Both the position numbers and the translations under genes were made by a program. From Bradyrhizobium sp. (GTDB lineage: Bacteria; Pseudomonadota; Alphaproteobacteria; Rhizobiales; Xanthobacteraceae), in contig JAQGKC010000181.1 in NCBI GenBank assembly GCA_028290305.1, positions 1-32,898 on the forward strand: 32,898 bases of DNA. The letters run 5' to 3'. The notes beneath the pieces are model-generated. The model was not told where the DNA came from and searched no databases. It saw only the letters and a program-made list of their open reading frames with translations. Below, in pieces: positions 25,123 through 32,898 of this stretch (its first letter is position 1; every line of letters starts with the position of its first letter).

Positions 25123-25872
25123 TCAGACCATGCCGCCATTGGCGCGCAGTACCTGGCCGTTGATCCATCCGCCGTCGGGACCGACGAGGAAGGCGACGGC
25201 AGACGCGATATCCCCGGGCGTGCCGAGGCGCTCCAGCGGATTCATCTTGGCCATGCGCTCGATCAGCTCAGGCGATTTGCCGGTGAGAAACAGCTCGGTC
25301 GCGACCGGTCCCGGCGCCACGGCGTTAACCGAGATGCTGCGGCCGCGCAGCTCCTTCGACAGGATCGCCGTCATCGTTTCCACCGCCGATTTGGTGGCGG
25401 CATAGACGCCGTAGGTCTCCAGCTTGATCCCGACGACGCTGGTCGAGAAATTGACGATCCGTCCGCCGTCGCGCAGCCGTTTTGCGGCTTCGCGCATCGC
25501 GTTGAAGCTGCCCTTGAGATTGATCGCGATCTGCTGGTCGAACAGCGCATCGTCGCTGTCGGCGATTTTTGCAAGCTTCATGATGCCGGCATTGTTGATG
25601 AGCACGTCGACACCGCCGAACGCCGCTTCGGCCGCGTCGAACATACCGCGTACCGCGTTGGGATCGCTGACATCGGCCTTGGCAGTCAGGGCGCGGCCGC
25701 CCTTGCCTTCGATCTTGCGAGCGAGCGCTTCGGCGGATTTGGCGTCACCGGAATAATTGATGACGACGGTGAGGCCGTCGGCAGCGAGGCGCTCCGCCAC
25801 CGCGGCACCGATGCCACGGGACGCGCCGGTCACGATTGCTACTTTTTCTACCCTGTTGGCCTGGTCGATCAT
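25123..25872 (-). CDS. Short-chain dehydrogenase/reductase, FabG-like
   Basis: This 249-residue protein has TGASRGIG near residue 16, NNAG, Ser near 144, and the YAATK active site, with the C-terminal DGGWINGQVLRANGG typical of classical SDRs. The acid residue after strand two is replaced by NYSG, consistent with NADPH use. The frame opens at a TTG at 25878, but the ATG at 25872 has AGAGGAG about 8 bases upstream and is preferred. It is divergent from a LysR gene, with the operator-like palindrome between them, so it is the likely target. Confidence 0.9.
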   Translation of the reverse strand: MIDQANRVEKVAIVTGASRGIGAAVAERLAADGLTVVINYSGDAKSAEALARKIEGKGGRALTAKADVSDPNAVRGMFDAAEAAFGGVDVLINNAGIMKLAKIADSDDALFDQQIAINLKGSFNAMREAAKRLRDGGRIVNFSTSVVGIKLETYGVYAATKSAVETMTAILSKELRGRSISVNAVAPGPVATELFLTGKSPELIERMAKMNPLERLGTPGDIASAVAFLVGPDGGWINGQVLRANGGMV

Positions 25873-25935
25873 TTTCAATCTCCTCTGGTTCGCGGCAAAT
25901 CCGCAGCCGGTGGGAGAGAGTTAGGACCTTTCATT

Positions 25936-25975
25936 TTCCGGATAATCAGCCATTATCTGGCATCACAATCCGGAA
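25936..25975. promoter_or_regulatory. Nested inverted repeats, probable LysR operator
   Basis: The inner repeat CCGGATAAT-N5-ATTATCTGG (25938-25960) has one mismatched pair and the AT-N-type core expected for LysR sites. TTCCGGAT (25936-25943) also pairs exactly with ATCCGGAA (25968-25975). Both lie between the divergent SDR (start 25872) and LysR (start 25989) genes, the usual place for such an operator. Confidence 0.7.
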
Positions 25976-25988
25976 TATACGAACAATT

Positions 25989-26900
25989 ATGGACAGATTC
26001 GACGCGATGCGGGTGTTCACGCGGGTGGTGGAGCGCCGCAGCTTTACGCTGGCGGCGGATGATCTCGGCCTGCCGCGCTCAACCGTCACCGATGCCGTCA
26101 AGCAGCTCGAAGCGCGCCTCGGCGTGCGGCTGCTGGAGCGCACCACGCGGCAGGTCAGTCCGACATTGGACGGCGAAGCCTATTACAGGCGCTGTCTGTC
26201 GTTGATCGCCGATCTCGAGGACGCCGAAGGCGCGTTTGGCGGCGCCAAGCCGAAGGGACTGCTGCGCGTGGATGTGCACGGCACGCTCGCGCGTCATTTT
26301 GTGATGCCGAGCCTGCCGGACTTCCTCGCCGAATATCCTGGTATCGAGCTCTACATGAGCGAGGGCGATCGGCTGGTCGATCTGATCCGCGAAGGAATCG
26401 ATTGCGTGCTGCGCGTCGGCGATCTCCAGGACAGCGAAATGATCGCGCGCCGCGTTGCAATGCTTGAGGAGATCACCTGCGCCGGACCTGCTTACATTGA
26501 TCGCTTCGGTCAGCCCGCGAGCGTTGATGCCCTCGATGGTCACATCATGGTCGGCTTCCATTCGTCAGGAGCCGGGACTCTGCTGCCGCTTGAGTTCGTT
26601 GTCGATGGCACTGTGCACGAGATGACGTTGCGCGCGACGGTCTCGGTCAACGGCGCCGAGAGTCTCGTCGCCGCGGCACGCCTCGGCCTGGGATTGATTC
26701 AGGTGCCGCGCTATCACGTCGAGGACGATCTGAAGCGAGGGACGCTCGTCGCTGTACTGCCGGACTACCCGCCCTCACCGACGCCGGTGTCGCTGCTTTA
26801 CCCGCGCAACCGGCAGCTATCGCCGCGCGTCCGCGTGTTCATCGACTGGCTGGTGAGGGCGTTCGATGCCGCGCGGGGCCCGGTCACGATCGCGACCTAA
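25989..26900 (+). CDS. LysR-family transcriptional regulator
   Basis: This 303-residue protein has the LysR winged helix at residues 1-60 (FTRVVERRSFTLAADDLGL, STVTDAVKQLEARLG) and an effector domain from about residue 90. It belongs to the subgroup with FVMPSLPDFLAEYPGIEL. The frame is open from 25836, but the start at 25989 gives the normal N-terminus MDRFDAMRVF and leaves the operator untranslated. It likely controls the two divergent SDR genes. No effector can be inferred. Confidence 0.9.
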   Translation: MDRFDAMRVFTRVVERRSFTLAADDLGLPRSTVTDAVKQLEARLGVRLLERTTRQVSPTLDGEAYYRRCLSLIADLEDAEGAFGGAKPKGLLRVDVHGTLARHFVMPSLPDFLAEYPGIELYMSEGDRLVDLIREGIDCVLRVGDLQDSEMIARRVAMLEEITCAGPAYIDRFGQPASVDALDGHIMVGFHSSGAGTLLPLEFVVDGTVHEMTLRATVSVNGAESLVAAARLGLGLIQVPRYHVEDDLKRGTLVAVLPDYPPSPTPVSLLYPRNRQLSPRVRVFIDWLVRAFDAARGPVTIAT

Positions 26901-27071
26901 CTGGTTTTGCTCACACACATTGGAGCGCCGCTAACAGTTCTTTCAAGCCTGCGTGAAGCCAACGCGTGTTGATGGTTGCAGACATAATCTCGTCCGAATT
27001 TATCTAAAAATGAGACGCTTAGCGAGCAGCGGGGCGCTGTTCAGTTGGTCTCGAACCGTACGGAAATCCTC

Positions 27072-28400
27072 ATGGTGCCCCCGAACACCGCCTTCGCGTC
27101 ACAGGCCCTGCCTTCCCGCTCATCTGCCTCAGTGCTGTTGTTGAAAGGCGTCACACGCCTCGAAGTCACGCTGAAACTCACCACCGCGATTCTAGCGCTG
27201 GCAGCCGGCGTTTATACCTATCTCGGCGTCCGCGAACTGCTGAACGGCAGCCCAGGCATGGTGTTCTTCGCTGCGGTGATCTATTCCGTCGCGGTGTCGG
27301 TCGGCATCTACGCGTTCTGGGTATTCCTGATGAGCTTCATGCCGCATGTGATCTATCGCACCGGCCGCGGTCTGATGTTCGCTTGCATGCTACTCGGCTC
27401 GCTGATGATCGTGGCGATGTCGTCATGGTTGAACGCTTCGGCACTGGCAGGCGCCGCTGCGATCCAGCAGCATCTCTCCACGACGGTGCAGAACTACACC
27501 CGCGATCTCGATGCCGCCAACACCAACGCCATCGCCGCGCAGGGACTGTTGCCGGATATCCAGCTGGCTTCATCGCGTTTCGCAAGACTTGCCGATGCCG
27601 AGCGCGCCGGTTCGCTCACGGGCACCGCCGGATCCGGCACCGTGGTGCAGCTTCTGACACAGATGTCCGGACAGCTCGACAGTCTCGGCCAGCAAGTCCA
27701 GGACTCGAACAAGCGCGTCTCGGCACTGTACGAGCAGGGCAGCAAAAACCTCGCCAAAATGCGTGAATTGATCAGCGATCGCGGACCGATTTCGGCGCGC
27801 AGCGACGCATTCGCAAGCGAGTCGCTGGCGCTGATGGGCGTGATCGCCAATCTGCAGCAGACTTCCGTCGCGCCAGCGGTGAAGCGCGCCGCGACGTCGC
27901 TGTCATCCAGTTTCATTGCACCTGCCGCGGGCGGCCGTACGACCGATCTTGCGGATCGCCAGACCGCCGTGGTCGGCAAGGTGGAGAGCTCGATCGGCGC
28001 ACAGGCGGCATCGCTCTCGGACGCGGCGGACAAAATTCTGGCGATGCCGCGGGTCGAACCAATCAGGTTCCAATCTTTGTCGCCCGCCGAAGCGGTGCTG
28101 CGCTATGCCGGCGATTTCATCCCGAGCTGGGCCGGCGCGATCTCGCTCGACCTGATGCCGGCCGTGCTGGTGCTGATTCTCTGCGTGGTGCACGCCGCGA
28201 TCAGGCGCGAAGGGCTTCCGGCCTTCAGCGCGTCGAACATGACTGCGGGCGAACTAGTCGCGGCATTGCAGATGGCGCGCGAGGTCGGAGTAGCGCAGCA
28301 GCCAGTGCCGGGCGAGCCGAAGGCTGGCGGAGAACCCGTAGCCGAGCCGGCGGCGGCCGACGAAAACGTCACCGCGCTGCCGGCGCGGCTCACCAAATAG
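27072..28400 (+). CDS. Uncharacterised four-helix membrane protein
   Basis: I do not recognise this 442-residue protein. It has three membrane helices near the N-terminus (about residues 31-52, 62-90 and 100-120), a long Ala/Ser/Gln-rich region (about 120-350) that looks helical and may form a coiled coil (QLDSLGQQVQDSNKRVSALYEQ), and a fourth helix at about 357-377. The C-terminal tail is rich in proline and alanine. The frame is open from a TTG at 27045; I chose ATG 27072, though its ribosome site is weak. The next gene starts 9 bases after the stop, so the two are almost certainly co-expressed. Partner in a membrane complex is the best guess. Confidence 0.6.
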   Translation: MVPPNTAFASQALPSRSSASVLLLKGVTRLEVTLKLTTAILALAAGVYTYLGVRELLNGSPGMVFFAAVIYSVAVSVGIYAFWVFLMSFMPHVIYRTGRGLMFACMLLGSLMIVAMSSWLNASALAGAAAIQQHLSTTVQNYTRDLDAANTNAIAAQGLLPDIQLASSRFARLADAERAGSLTGTAGSGTVVQLLTQMSGQLDSLGQQVQDSNKRVSALYEQGSKNLAKMRELISDRGPISARSDAFASESLALMGVIANLQQTSVAPAVKRAATSLSSSFIAPAAGGRTTDLADRQTAVVGKVESSIGAQAASLSDAADKILAMPRVEPIRFQSLSPAEAVLRYAGDFIPSWAGAISLDLMPAVLVLILCVVHAAIRREGLPAFSASNMTAGELVAALQMAREVGVAQQPVPGEPKAGGEPVAEPAAADENVTALPARLTK

Positions 28401-28409
28401 CGGATCGCT

Positions 28410-29267
28410 ATGCCGCAAACTTCCACCATGCAGCAACGCTTTCATGCCTGGTTCTTGGACAACGCCGACGACGCCGTTTTGCGCTGGATTTTCCGCAGTG
28501 CCGTGATGGTCACGATCGCCGTGCTCGCGATAGACCTCGCCAACATGCAGGGTTGGATCGCTAGCCCCGACCTGGCGACACCGGCCGAGATAAGAGAGGA
28601 TTCACCCGTGCTGAATCTTCCCAGCATGGTGCCCTCGATCCTGGCGCCGCTGTTGCCGGGCGCCGACAAGCGGCTGGTGCCGCTGCCGGAGCCGGACAGC
28701 GCGACGGCCAGGCCAATGACGTTCGAACTGGTGAGCGGCGGCAAATTGATGGCGACCGGCACCATTACGCCAGGCATTTCGGAAAGCTTCGCTACGGAAG
28801 TCGGCAAACACAGCGAGTACATCAAGACCGTGGTGCTGAATTCGCCGGGCGGCTCCGTAACCGACGCGCTGGCGATGGGACGGCTGATTCGTGAAAGAAA
28901 ATTCGCGACGGAAGTCGAGCCGGGAAAATATTGCGCGTCGTCATGTCCACTGGTGTTTGCCGGCGGCATCGACCGACGCGCCGGCGACAGGGCCACGATC
29001 GGCGTGCATCAGGTGGCGGCGATCAGTTCGGCCGCCAACAGGCCTCCACGCGACGACATGAGCGTCGCGCAAAACATCTCCGCACGCTGCGAGCGCTATC
29101 TCGGCGACATGGGTATCAACCTGCAGGTCTGGGTGCACGCCATGGAAACGCCGCACGACAAACTGTTCGTGTTCAAGCCGGATGAACTAAGGTCGCTCAA
29201 CATGGTGACAGCGGCGCCCTCTTCAGCACCGACAGTCGCGCCCGCAGCTGCCAAGACACGTTCCTGA
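28410..29267 (+). CDS. Membrane-anchored ClpP/crotonase-fold protein (COG3904-like)
   Basis: This 285-residue protein has one N-terminal membrane helix (about residues 28-46), a linker, and a ClpP-like domain from about residue 105. The pattern NSPGGSVTDALAMGRLI (144-160), then CASSCPLVFAGG (175-186, with the probable nucleophile Ser at 177 or 178) and GVHQV (His200), fits the COG3904 group of predicted periplasmic proteins. These resemble ClpP/SppA serine peptidases. The domain would face the periplasm. It overlaps no neighbour but lies 9 bases after the membrane gene. An alternative start is ATG 28428. Peptidase activity is not proven for this family. Confidence 0.75.
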   Translation: MPQTSTMQQRFHAWFLDNADDAVLRWIFRSAVMVTIAVLAIDLANMQGWIASPDLATPAEIREDSPVLNLPSMVPSILAPLLPGADKRLVPLPEPDSATARPMTFELVSGGKLMATGTITPGISESFATEVGKHSEYIKTVVLNSPGGSVTDALAMGRLIRERKFATEVEPGKYCASSCPLVFAGGIDRRAGDRATIGVHQVAAISSAANRPPRDDMSVAQNISARCERYLGDMGINLQVWVHAMETPHDKLFVFKPDELRSLNMVTAAPSSAPTVAPAAAKTRS

Positions 29268-29364
29268 TATCACCCTCTCCGCGAGTCGTGCCGGCAACCG
29301 CCGGGATAAGGAATTGGAACCATCCGACCCCGGCCGCGTTGTTCGCGATCATCGGAGGTTTGCC

Positions 29365-29571
29365 ATGCGGGTTTTTCTGGGAATGATTTTGGGTGCGCTG
29401 TTACTGATCGTGGGCGTCTACGCCTACGATTCGATGTCGACCTCGACGGTCGCCAACGGCGGGGTTGCGCAGGCCAATCGCACCATCGTGAACTGGGACG
29501 TCGCGGCGACCGACTGGCACGCACTGAAAGTTCGCGCCCATGACGACTGGATCAGGCTGTCGTCGAAGTAA
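29365..29571 (+). CDS. Small single-helix membrane protein
   Basis: This 68-residue protein begins MRVFLGMILGALLLIVGVYAYD, a single N-terminal hydrophobic helix or uncleaved signal anchor. A short polar domain ends VNWDVAATDWHALKVRAHDDW. CGGAGG lies 6 bases before the ATG at 29365, strong evidence it is translated. It is 97 bases after the ClpP-fold gene on the same strand and just before a strong terminator, so it is probably the last gene of that transcript. I do not recognise a family. Confidence 0.7.
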   Translation: MRVFLGMILGALLLIVGVYAYDSMSTSTVANGGVAQANRTIVNWDVAATDWHALKVRAHDDWIRLSSK

Positions 29572-29589
29572 TCGCGCTAATATCATCGC

Positions 29590-29616
29590 AGCGCCCTCGT
29601 CTTTGACGAGGGCGCT
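29590..29616 (+). terminator. Rho-independent terminator
   Basis: Perfect 12-base arms (29590-29601 and 29605-29616) with a 3-base TTT loop, followed by TTGCGTTT. The stem is GC-rich. It closes the 27072-29571 run on the plus strand and sits 16 bases from the convergent DsbA-like gene. Confidence 0.88.
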
Positions 29617-29632
29617 TTGCGTTTAACCGCCA

Positions 29633-30307
29633 TTATTTGCTCGCGGCAGCCTTTCGCGCGTCGGCAATGACCTGACCGAATTCTTCCATGGTCAGGATGC
29701 CCGGCACGCGAAATTTGCCGACAATGAAGGACGGCGTGCCCTTGAAGCCGAACGCCGTGGCCTGATCGCCGTTGCGAGCGATGATGGCGTCGATCGCCTT
29801 GGCGTTGGTGACGAGGTCGCGGTTGAGACGATCAACATCGACACCCGCGCCCGCAAGCAATTCGCGGATGCGCGGCTCGGTCAGCTTTGAATTGACGCCG
29901 ATCAGCGCCTCGTGCGCCTGAACATATTTATCCTGGTATTTGCTCGCCAGCGCCATCCGTGTTGCGATCACCGAAACCGGGCCGAGAATCGGCCAGTCCT
30001 TCCAGATAAGACGAACCTTGCCGTCGTCATGCACCACCTGCCGCAGCTCGGGCTCGAGCTTGCGGCAATACGGACATTGGTAGTCGAAATATTCGACGAT
30101 CGTGATGTCGCCATCGGCATTTCCGGCAACCGGTATATCCGGATCGCGCAGCACCAAAGCCTCCGTCAGCACGGTTTCCTCATTGCTTTGCGCGAGCGCC
30201 GCTCCCGGCACGAGGCCCATGCCGAGCGTGACTGCGCCCAGCAAGCCGAGCGTTTCACGACGAGTACGTGCTGGGTTCAGCCGGGCAAGATCGATCGATT
30301 CGGTCAT
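29633..30307 (-). CDS. DsbA-family thioredoxin-like protein with twin-arginine signal
   Basis: This 224-residue protein has a signal region with RRETLGLLGA and an AxA-type end (GAALAQ), which fits Tat export of an oxidoreductase. The mature part has the active site DYQCPYCRK and the cis-proline region GTPSFIVG, as in the DsbA/DsbG-like secreted group. It would form or shuffle disulfides in the periplasm. I chose ATG 30307 because GGGAG lies about 7 bases upstream; the frame is open to 30337. It follows the TauE/SafE gene by 41 bases, suggesting a shared transcript linked to sulfur or thiol handling. Confidence 0.9.
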   Translation of the reverse strand: MTESIDLARLNPARTRRETLGLLGAVTLGMGLVPGAALAQSNEETVLTEALVLRDPDIPVAGNADGDITIVEYFDYQCPYCRKLEPELRQVVHDDGKVRLIWKDWPILGPVSVIATRMALASKYQDKYVQAHEALIGVNSKLTEPRIRELLAGAGVDVDRLNRDLVTNAKAIDAIIARNGDQATAFGFKGTPSFIVGKFRVPGILTMEEFGQVIADARKAAASK

Positions 30308-30348
30308 GTATGGTCTCCCGGCCGCCCTGAGCCGCATTTAATCTACGC

Positions 30349-31131
30349 TCAAGATAGAGATAAGTTACGCGCCAGCATATAGAGCGCGACCGCAATAATG
30401 ACGGCCGCAAATACGATGTTGAGCGCGCCGCGCCGCGCCGACAACAGCCGCGCCGAGCGGCTGCCGATCAATCCGCCGGCGATGCCGCCCGCGATGAACA
30501 ATCCCGCCAGCCCCCAGGAAATCAACCCGGAATAGGCGTAACTGGCCGCGGTGGTCAGGCCGAACGCAGTCACGGCGACCAGCGACGAACTGACCGCATT
30601 CATGATCGACATGCCCGTCGCCAGCATCAGCGCCGGCACGATCAGAAATCCGCCGCCGATGCCGAAGAAACCGGACAGCGTCCCGGTCGCCAGACCGAGG
30701 CCGACAATGGCGGGCATGTTGGCCCAGCTCATCTGCACGTCGGGTAGGCCGATCCGCGATCGCGTCTTCAGCATCAAAATCGCGATCACCAACATCAACA
30801 GCGCGAACAGCGCCAACAGTTTCTGCCCGTCGAGCATTTTGCCGAAGATCGATCCCACGAATGCGCCGATGATCCCTGCAACCGCGAACGTCAGCGCACA
30901 CGACCACCGCACGGTGCCGCCACGTGCATGGTTCGACAAATTAACGGCTGCATTGGCGGCAACCGCAATGGCGCTGGTGCCGATCGCCAAATGAGGGTCG
31001 GGCACGCCGACCACATAGACCATTAGCGGCACCGCGAGGATCGATCCACCGCCGCCGACAAGGCCAAGCGAAAAGCCGACCAGGGATCCCGACGCCAGTC
31101 CCAGCAAGCCTTGCATCGCGGAGATGATCAA
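30349..31131 (-). CDS. TauE/SafE-family sulfite/organic anion exporter
   Basis: This 260-residue membrane protein has about eight helices in two related halves. Each half opens with the family glycine motif: VGFSLGLVGGGGSILAVP near residue 18 and SGFFGIGGGFLIVP near residue 150. Family members move sulfite, sulfoacetate or similar anions. The start is probably TTG at 31131 with AAGG about 9 bases upstream; ATG at 31116 is an alternative. It leads into the DsbA-like gene, supporting a role in sulfur compound handling, though this is inference. Confidence 0.9.
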   Translation of the reverse strand: MIISAMQGLLGLASGSLVGFSLGLVGGGGSILAVPLMVYVVGVPDPHLAIGTSAIAVAANAAVNLSNHARGGTVRWSCALTFAVAGIIGAFVGSIFGKMLDGQKLLALFALLMLVIAILMLKTRSRIGLPDVQMSWANMPAIVGLGLATGTLSGFFGIGGGFLIVPALMLATGMSIMNAVSSSLVAVTAFGLTTAASYAYSGLISWGLAGLFIAGGIAGGLIGSRSARLLSARRGALNIVFAAVIIAVALYMLARNLSLS

Positions 31132-31158
31132 ACCACTAACCTTGCTCGCACGGCGAGA

Positions 31159-31250
31159 CCTGGATCATGATCTGATTGGATCGAATCATGATCTCATCTC
31201 TTTGTTTGAGCATGATATTTTCGGAAAACCGGTTCCCACTTTCATGCTCT
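31159..31250. repeat. Dispersed intergenic repeat with 8-base hairpin arms
   Basis: The stretch begins with two copies of ATCATGATCT (31164-31173 and 31185-31194). It then has GAGCATGA (31208-31215) paired exactly with TCATGCTC (31242-31249) around GGAAAACCGGTTCC. I recognise this as a repeat found many times between genes in Bradyrhizobium-type genomes; that is recall, not a search. Some copies resemble REP-like elements. Confidence 0.65.
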
Positions 31251-31303
31251 AGAAGGAATTTCTACAAATCTCTACGATTACAGCATAGAAACTGCAATGG
31301 AGA

Positions 31304-32026
31304 TCAGCGCAGCAGCAACTTCACCGCCAACGGCACCAGCAACGATGTCACCAGCGCATTGAGACTCATGGCGATGCCGGCGAACACGCCCGCGACCGCG
31401 TCGACCTGAAAAGCCCGCGCGGTGCCGATGCCGTGCGCCGCAATTCCAACGGCGAACCCGCGGGCGCGGAAATCCGTAATACCCATCCGGTTCATCAATG
31501 GCGTAACGATGATCGCACCCATGATACCGGTGAGGACGACCGCGACCGCCGTCAGCGACGGATCGGCGTGCAGCGATTCGCTGATGCCCATCGCGACACC
31601 CGCCGTGACCGATTTCGGCGCCAGCGACAGAACCACCTCACGCGGCAGGCCCGCAACCTGTGCCAACCATACGACCGAAACGACCGCCGTCACCGAGCCC
31701 GCCGCGAGGGCCGCCAGCATCGGCAGGATCGCCGCCGCCACCAGTTTGCGGTTTTCGTAGAGCGGCACCGCCAGCGCGACGGTGGCCGGCCCGAGCAGGA
31801 AGTGAACGAACTGCGCGCCGCTGAAATAGGCGGAGTAAGATGTGCCCGTGAGGAGCAGGAACGCCCCGATAATCCACATCGAATGCAGCACGGGATTGGC
31901 GAGCGGATGCCGCTGCGTCGCCAGCGATACCGCGTCGGCGATTGCATAAACCAGCAATGTCACCGTCAGCCAGAGCAGCGGCGACTGCGAAAGGTAGACC
32001 CACAAGGAGAACGGATTTTCCCTCAC
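31304..32026 (-). CDS. lrgB: LrgB/CidB-family inner-membrane protein
   Basis: This 240-residue protein has about six to seven membrane helices and the family patterns LGPATVALAVPLYENR and APKSVTAGVAMGISE, and ends with HGIGTARAF. LrgB works with the holin-like LrgA; the pair is linked to murein hydrolase export or pyruvate transport in other bacteria. The start is GTG at 32026, overlapping the lrgA stop as GTGA, so translation is coupled. No autolysin gene is nearby. It ends 54 bases from the dispersed repeat. Confidence 0.9.
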   Translation of the reverse strand: MRENPFSLWVYLSQSPLLWLTVTLLVYAIADAVSLATQRHPLANPVLHSMWIIGAFLLLTGTSYSAYFSGAQFVHFLLGPATVALAVPLYENRKLVAAAILPMLAALAAGSVTAVVSVVWLAQVAGLPREVVLSLAPKSVTAGVAMGISESLHADPSLTAVAVVLTGIMGAIIVTPLMNRMGITDFRARGFAVGIAAHGIGTARAFQVDAVAGVFAGIAMSLNALVTSLLVPLAVKLLLR

Positions 32027-32409
32027 GGCGCACCCCGCCCGCGCGCCATCAAGCGGCCCACAGCGAGAAACGTCGCCACCGTCACGAGCAAGGTCACGAC
32101 CACGGAGATCACGAGAACCGCCGCGACAGCGACGCCATGTTCGGCGATCAGATCGAGTTTTTGCACGACGCCGACGCCGGCTGGGACAAACATCAGCGAC
32201 AGATTCGCGAGCAATCCGCGGCTGGCCTGCTCCACGCCTTCCTGCTGCAGCGGCCCGCGTGCGAGACCGTTGAAGCGGTCACGTGCGAATAGCAATATTA
32301 GCAAAAATAAGAGGCCGACCACCGGGCCCGGCATCGGCAGGCCGAGACTTCGCACGATGACTTCGCCGGCCAGCTGACACAGCAAAATAAGGCTCAGGCT
32401 TGCTATCAT
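32023..32409 (-). CDS. lrgA: LrgA/CidA holin-like protein
   Basis: This 128-residue protein has four membrane helices and the family patterns LPMPGPVVGLLFLL and LLANLSLMFVPAGVGVV. It is of normal length for the family. GGTGGCGA lies directly before the ATG at 32409. The stop overlaps the lrgB start by 4 bases. About 140 bases separate it from the terminator of the next gene upstream, room for its promoter. Confidence 0.9.
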   Translation of the reverse strand: MIASLSLILLCQLAGEVIVRSLGLPMPGPVVGLLFLLILLFARDRFNGLARGPLQQEGVEQASRGLLANLSLMFVPAGVGVVQKLDLIAEHGVAVAAVLVISVVVTLLVTVATFLAVGRLMARGRGAP

Positions 32410-32549
32410 TCGCCACCCGCGCGGAAAAACCTCTGCAGCAGATGGTCCCGGCGCGCCGGCGATAGTCGGACCCGCAGAGACTGCGCGTCACGGCCCTCGA
32501 TCCTTCGTGCTGCGCTGCGTTAGCACCATCCGCGCGCGGACATGTCCGC

Positions 32550-32591
32550 AAAAAACGAAAACACGGGCGCAACAACGATGTCGCGCCCGTG
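32550..32591 (-). terminator. Rho-independent terminator
   Basis: On the minus strand, perfect 9-base arms (32583-32591 and 32562-32570) with a 12-base loop are followed by TTTTCGTTTTTT. It lies 16 bases after the stop of the Ala/Pro-rich gene and separates it from lrgA. Confidence 0.88.
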
Positions 32592-32607
32592 CTTGTCAGA
32601 CCTTGGG

Positions 32608-32898
32608 TTACGCGCCCTTCAGCTTCTTGTTGCACTCGCTGTAATAGCCGCCGCCCTTCTGGATCCATTTCAGGCCGCCATTGCCGTTGCTGGCCTTGTT
32701 GGCGTTGTATTGATCGACGCAGGTGTGCATCCGGCCCTTGCCGGCAGATTCCTTGGAATATTTCGGATCGACCGCGCTGGGGTAGACCGCGTTGCCGGCC
32801 GGTGCCGGTGCTGCGGCTGGTTTGGCCTCGGTTGCCTTCGGCGCTGCGGGGGCTGGGGCCGCAGGTGCCGCGGCAGGGGTTGCCGCCGCCTCCGCACC
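32608..32898 (-). CDS. Ala/Pro-rich protein, C-terminal part
   Basis: The last 96 codons are in the window and the gene continues past 32898. The visible part starts with an Ala/Pro-rich segment (about 45 residues), a likely flexible linker, then a compact C-terminal domain with HTCVDQYNANKASNG, WIQKGGGYYSEC and a Lys-rich end. The two cysteines may form a disulfide, suggesting a secreted protein. I do not know the family with certainty. It has its own strong terminator. The longer frame in the other register over the same stretch is spurious. Confidence 0.7.
   Translation of the reverse strand, partial: GAEAAATPAAAPAAPAPAAPKATEAKPAAAPAPAGNAVYPSAVDPKYSKESAGKGRMHTCVDQYNANKASNGNGGLKWIQKGGGYYSECNKKLKGA

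Noticed and set aside
32670..32897. Arg/Pro-rich 75-codon minus-strand frame at the window end
   Set aside because: The neighbouring frame (32608-32898) has the globular C-terminus, a stop and a terminator; this one is its shadow.

Overview
The window looks like ordinary chromosome from an alphaproteobacterium of the Bradyrhizobium/Rhodopseudomonas group (Nitrobacteraceae). This rests on high-GC coding sequence, a TlpA protein divergent from argH, the etfBA/3-hydroxybutyryl-CoA dehydrogenase/cobalamin adenosyltransferase block, a HIG1-type twin-membrane protein, and a dispersed intergenic repeat at 31159-31250 that I associate with this group. I saw no CRISPR array, rRNA, tRNA, transposase or prophage. 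Assignments come from reading translated sequence and motifs; no database search was run.

Layout, left to right. (1) 1-1115: 5' end of argH (minus), divergent tlpA, and a small YjfB-like protein. (2) 1189-5092: a LysR regulator divergent from a tautomerase, followed by an aminotransferase broken by three frameshifts and an intact MFS transporter. (3) 5139-8737 (minus): 3-hydroxybutyryl-CoA dehydrogenase, etfA, etfB, PduO-type adenosyltransferase and a HIG1-type protein, an acyl-CoA/electron-transfer block. (4) 8879-13802: a BrkB-like membrane protein whose 3' end overlaps the 3' end of a hybrid histidine kinase on the other strand, then gluQ, alkA and a DUF2855 gene. (5) 13886-18916: a flavin monooxygenase with an extra N-terminal domain, two tandem DUF2380-like secreted proteins (the second broken), and a sensor kinase/LuxR-type regulator pair in which the kinase is split by a 2-base contraction of a GC repeat. 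(6) 18968-21479: a ClC channel with CBS domains and an HNH endonuclease. (7) 21480-24050: a 504-base non-coding stretch full of repeats, then an HtrA-like protein lacking all three catalytic residues, in an operon with an alpha/beta hydrolase. (8) 24139-26900: two short-chain dehydrogenases and a divergent LysR regulator with a clear operator-like palindrome. (9) 27072-29571: an uncharacterised run of a four-helix membrane protein, a ClpP-fold membrane-anchored protein and a 68-residue peptide, closed by a strong terminator. (10) 29633-32898 (minus): DsbA-like thioredoxin and TauE/SafE exporter, then lrgA-lrgB, then an Ala/Pro-rich protein running off the window.

The most unusual points are a triplicated argH start region that builds a chain of five-codon ORFs joined by ATGA overlaps; the 74-base antisense overlap of two conserved coding regions; the dead HtrA-like protein paired with a hydrolase; the kinase split at a slippable GC tract; and the membrane/ClpP-fold module. 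Three genes carry frameshifts and every one is a net loss of bases, so sequencing error has to be excluded before they are called pseudogenes.
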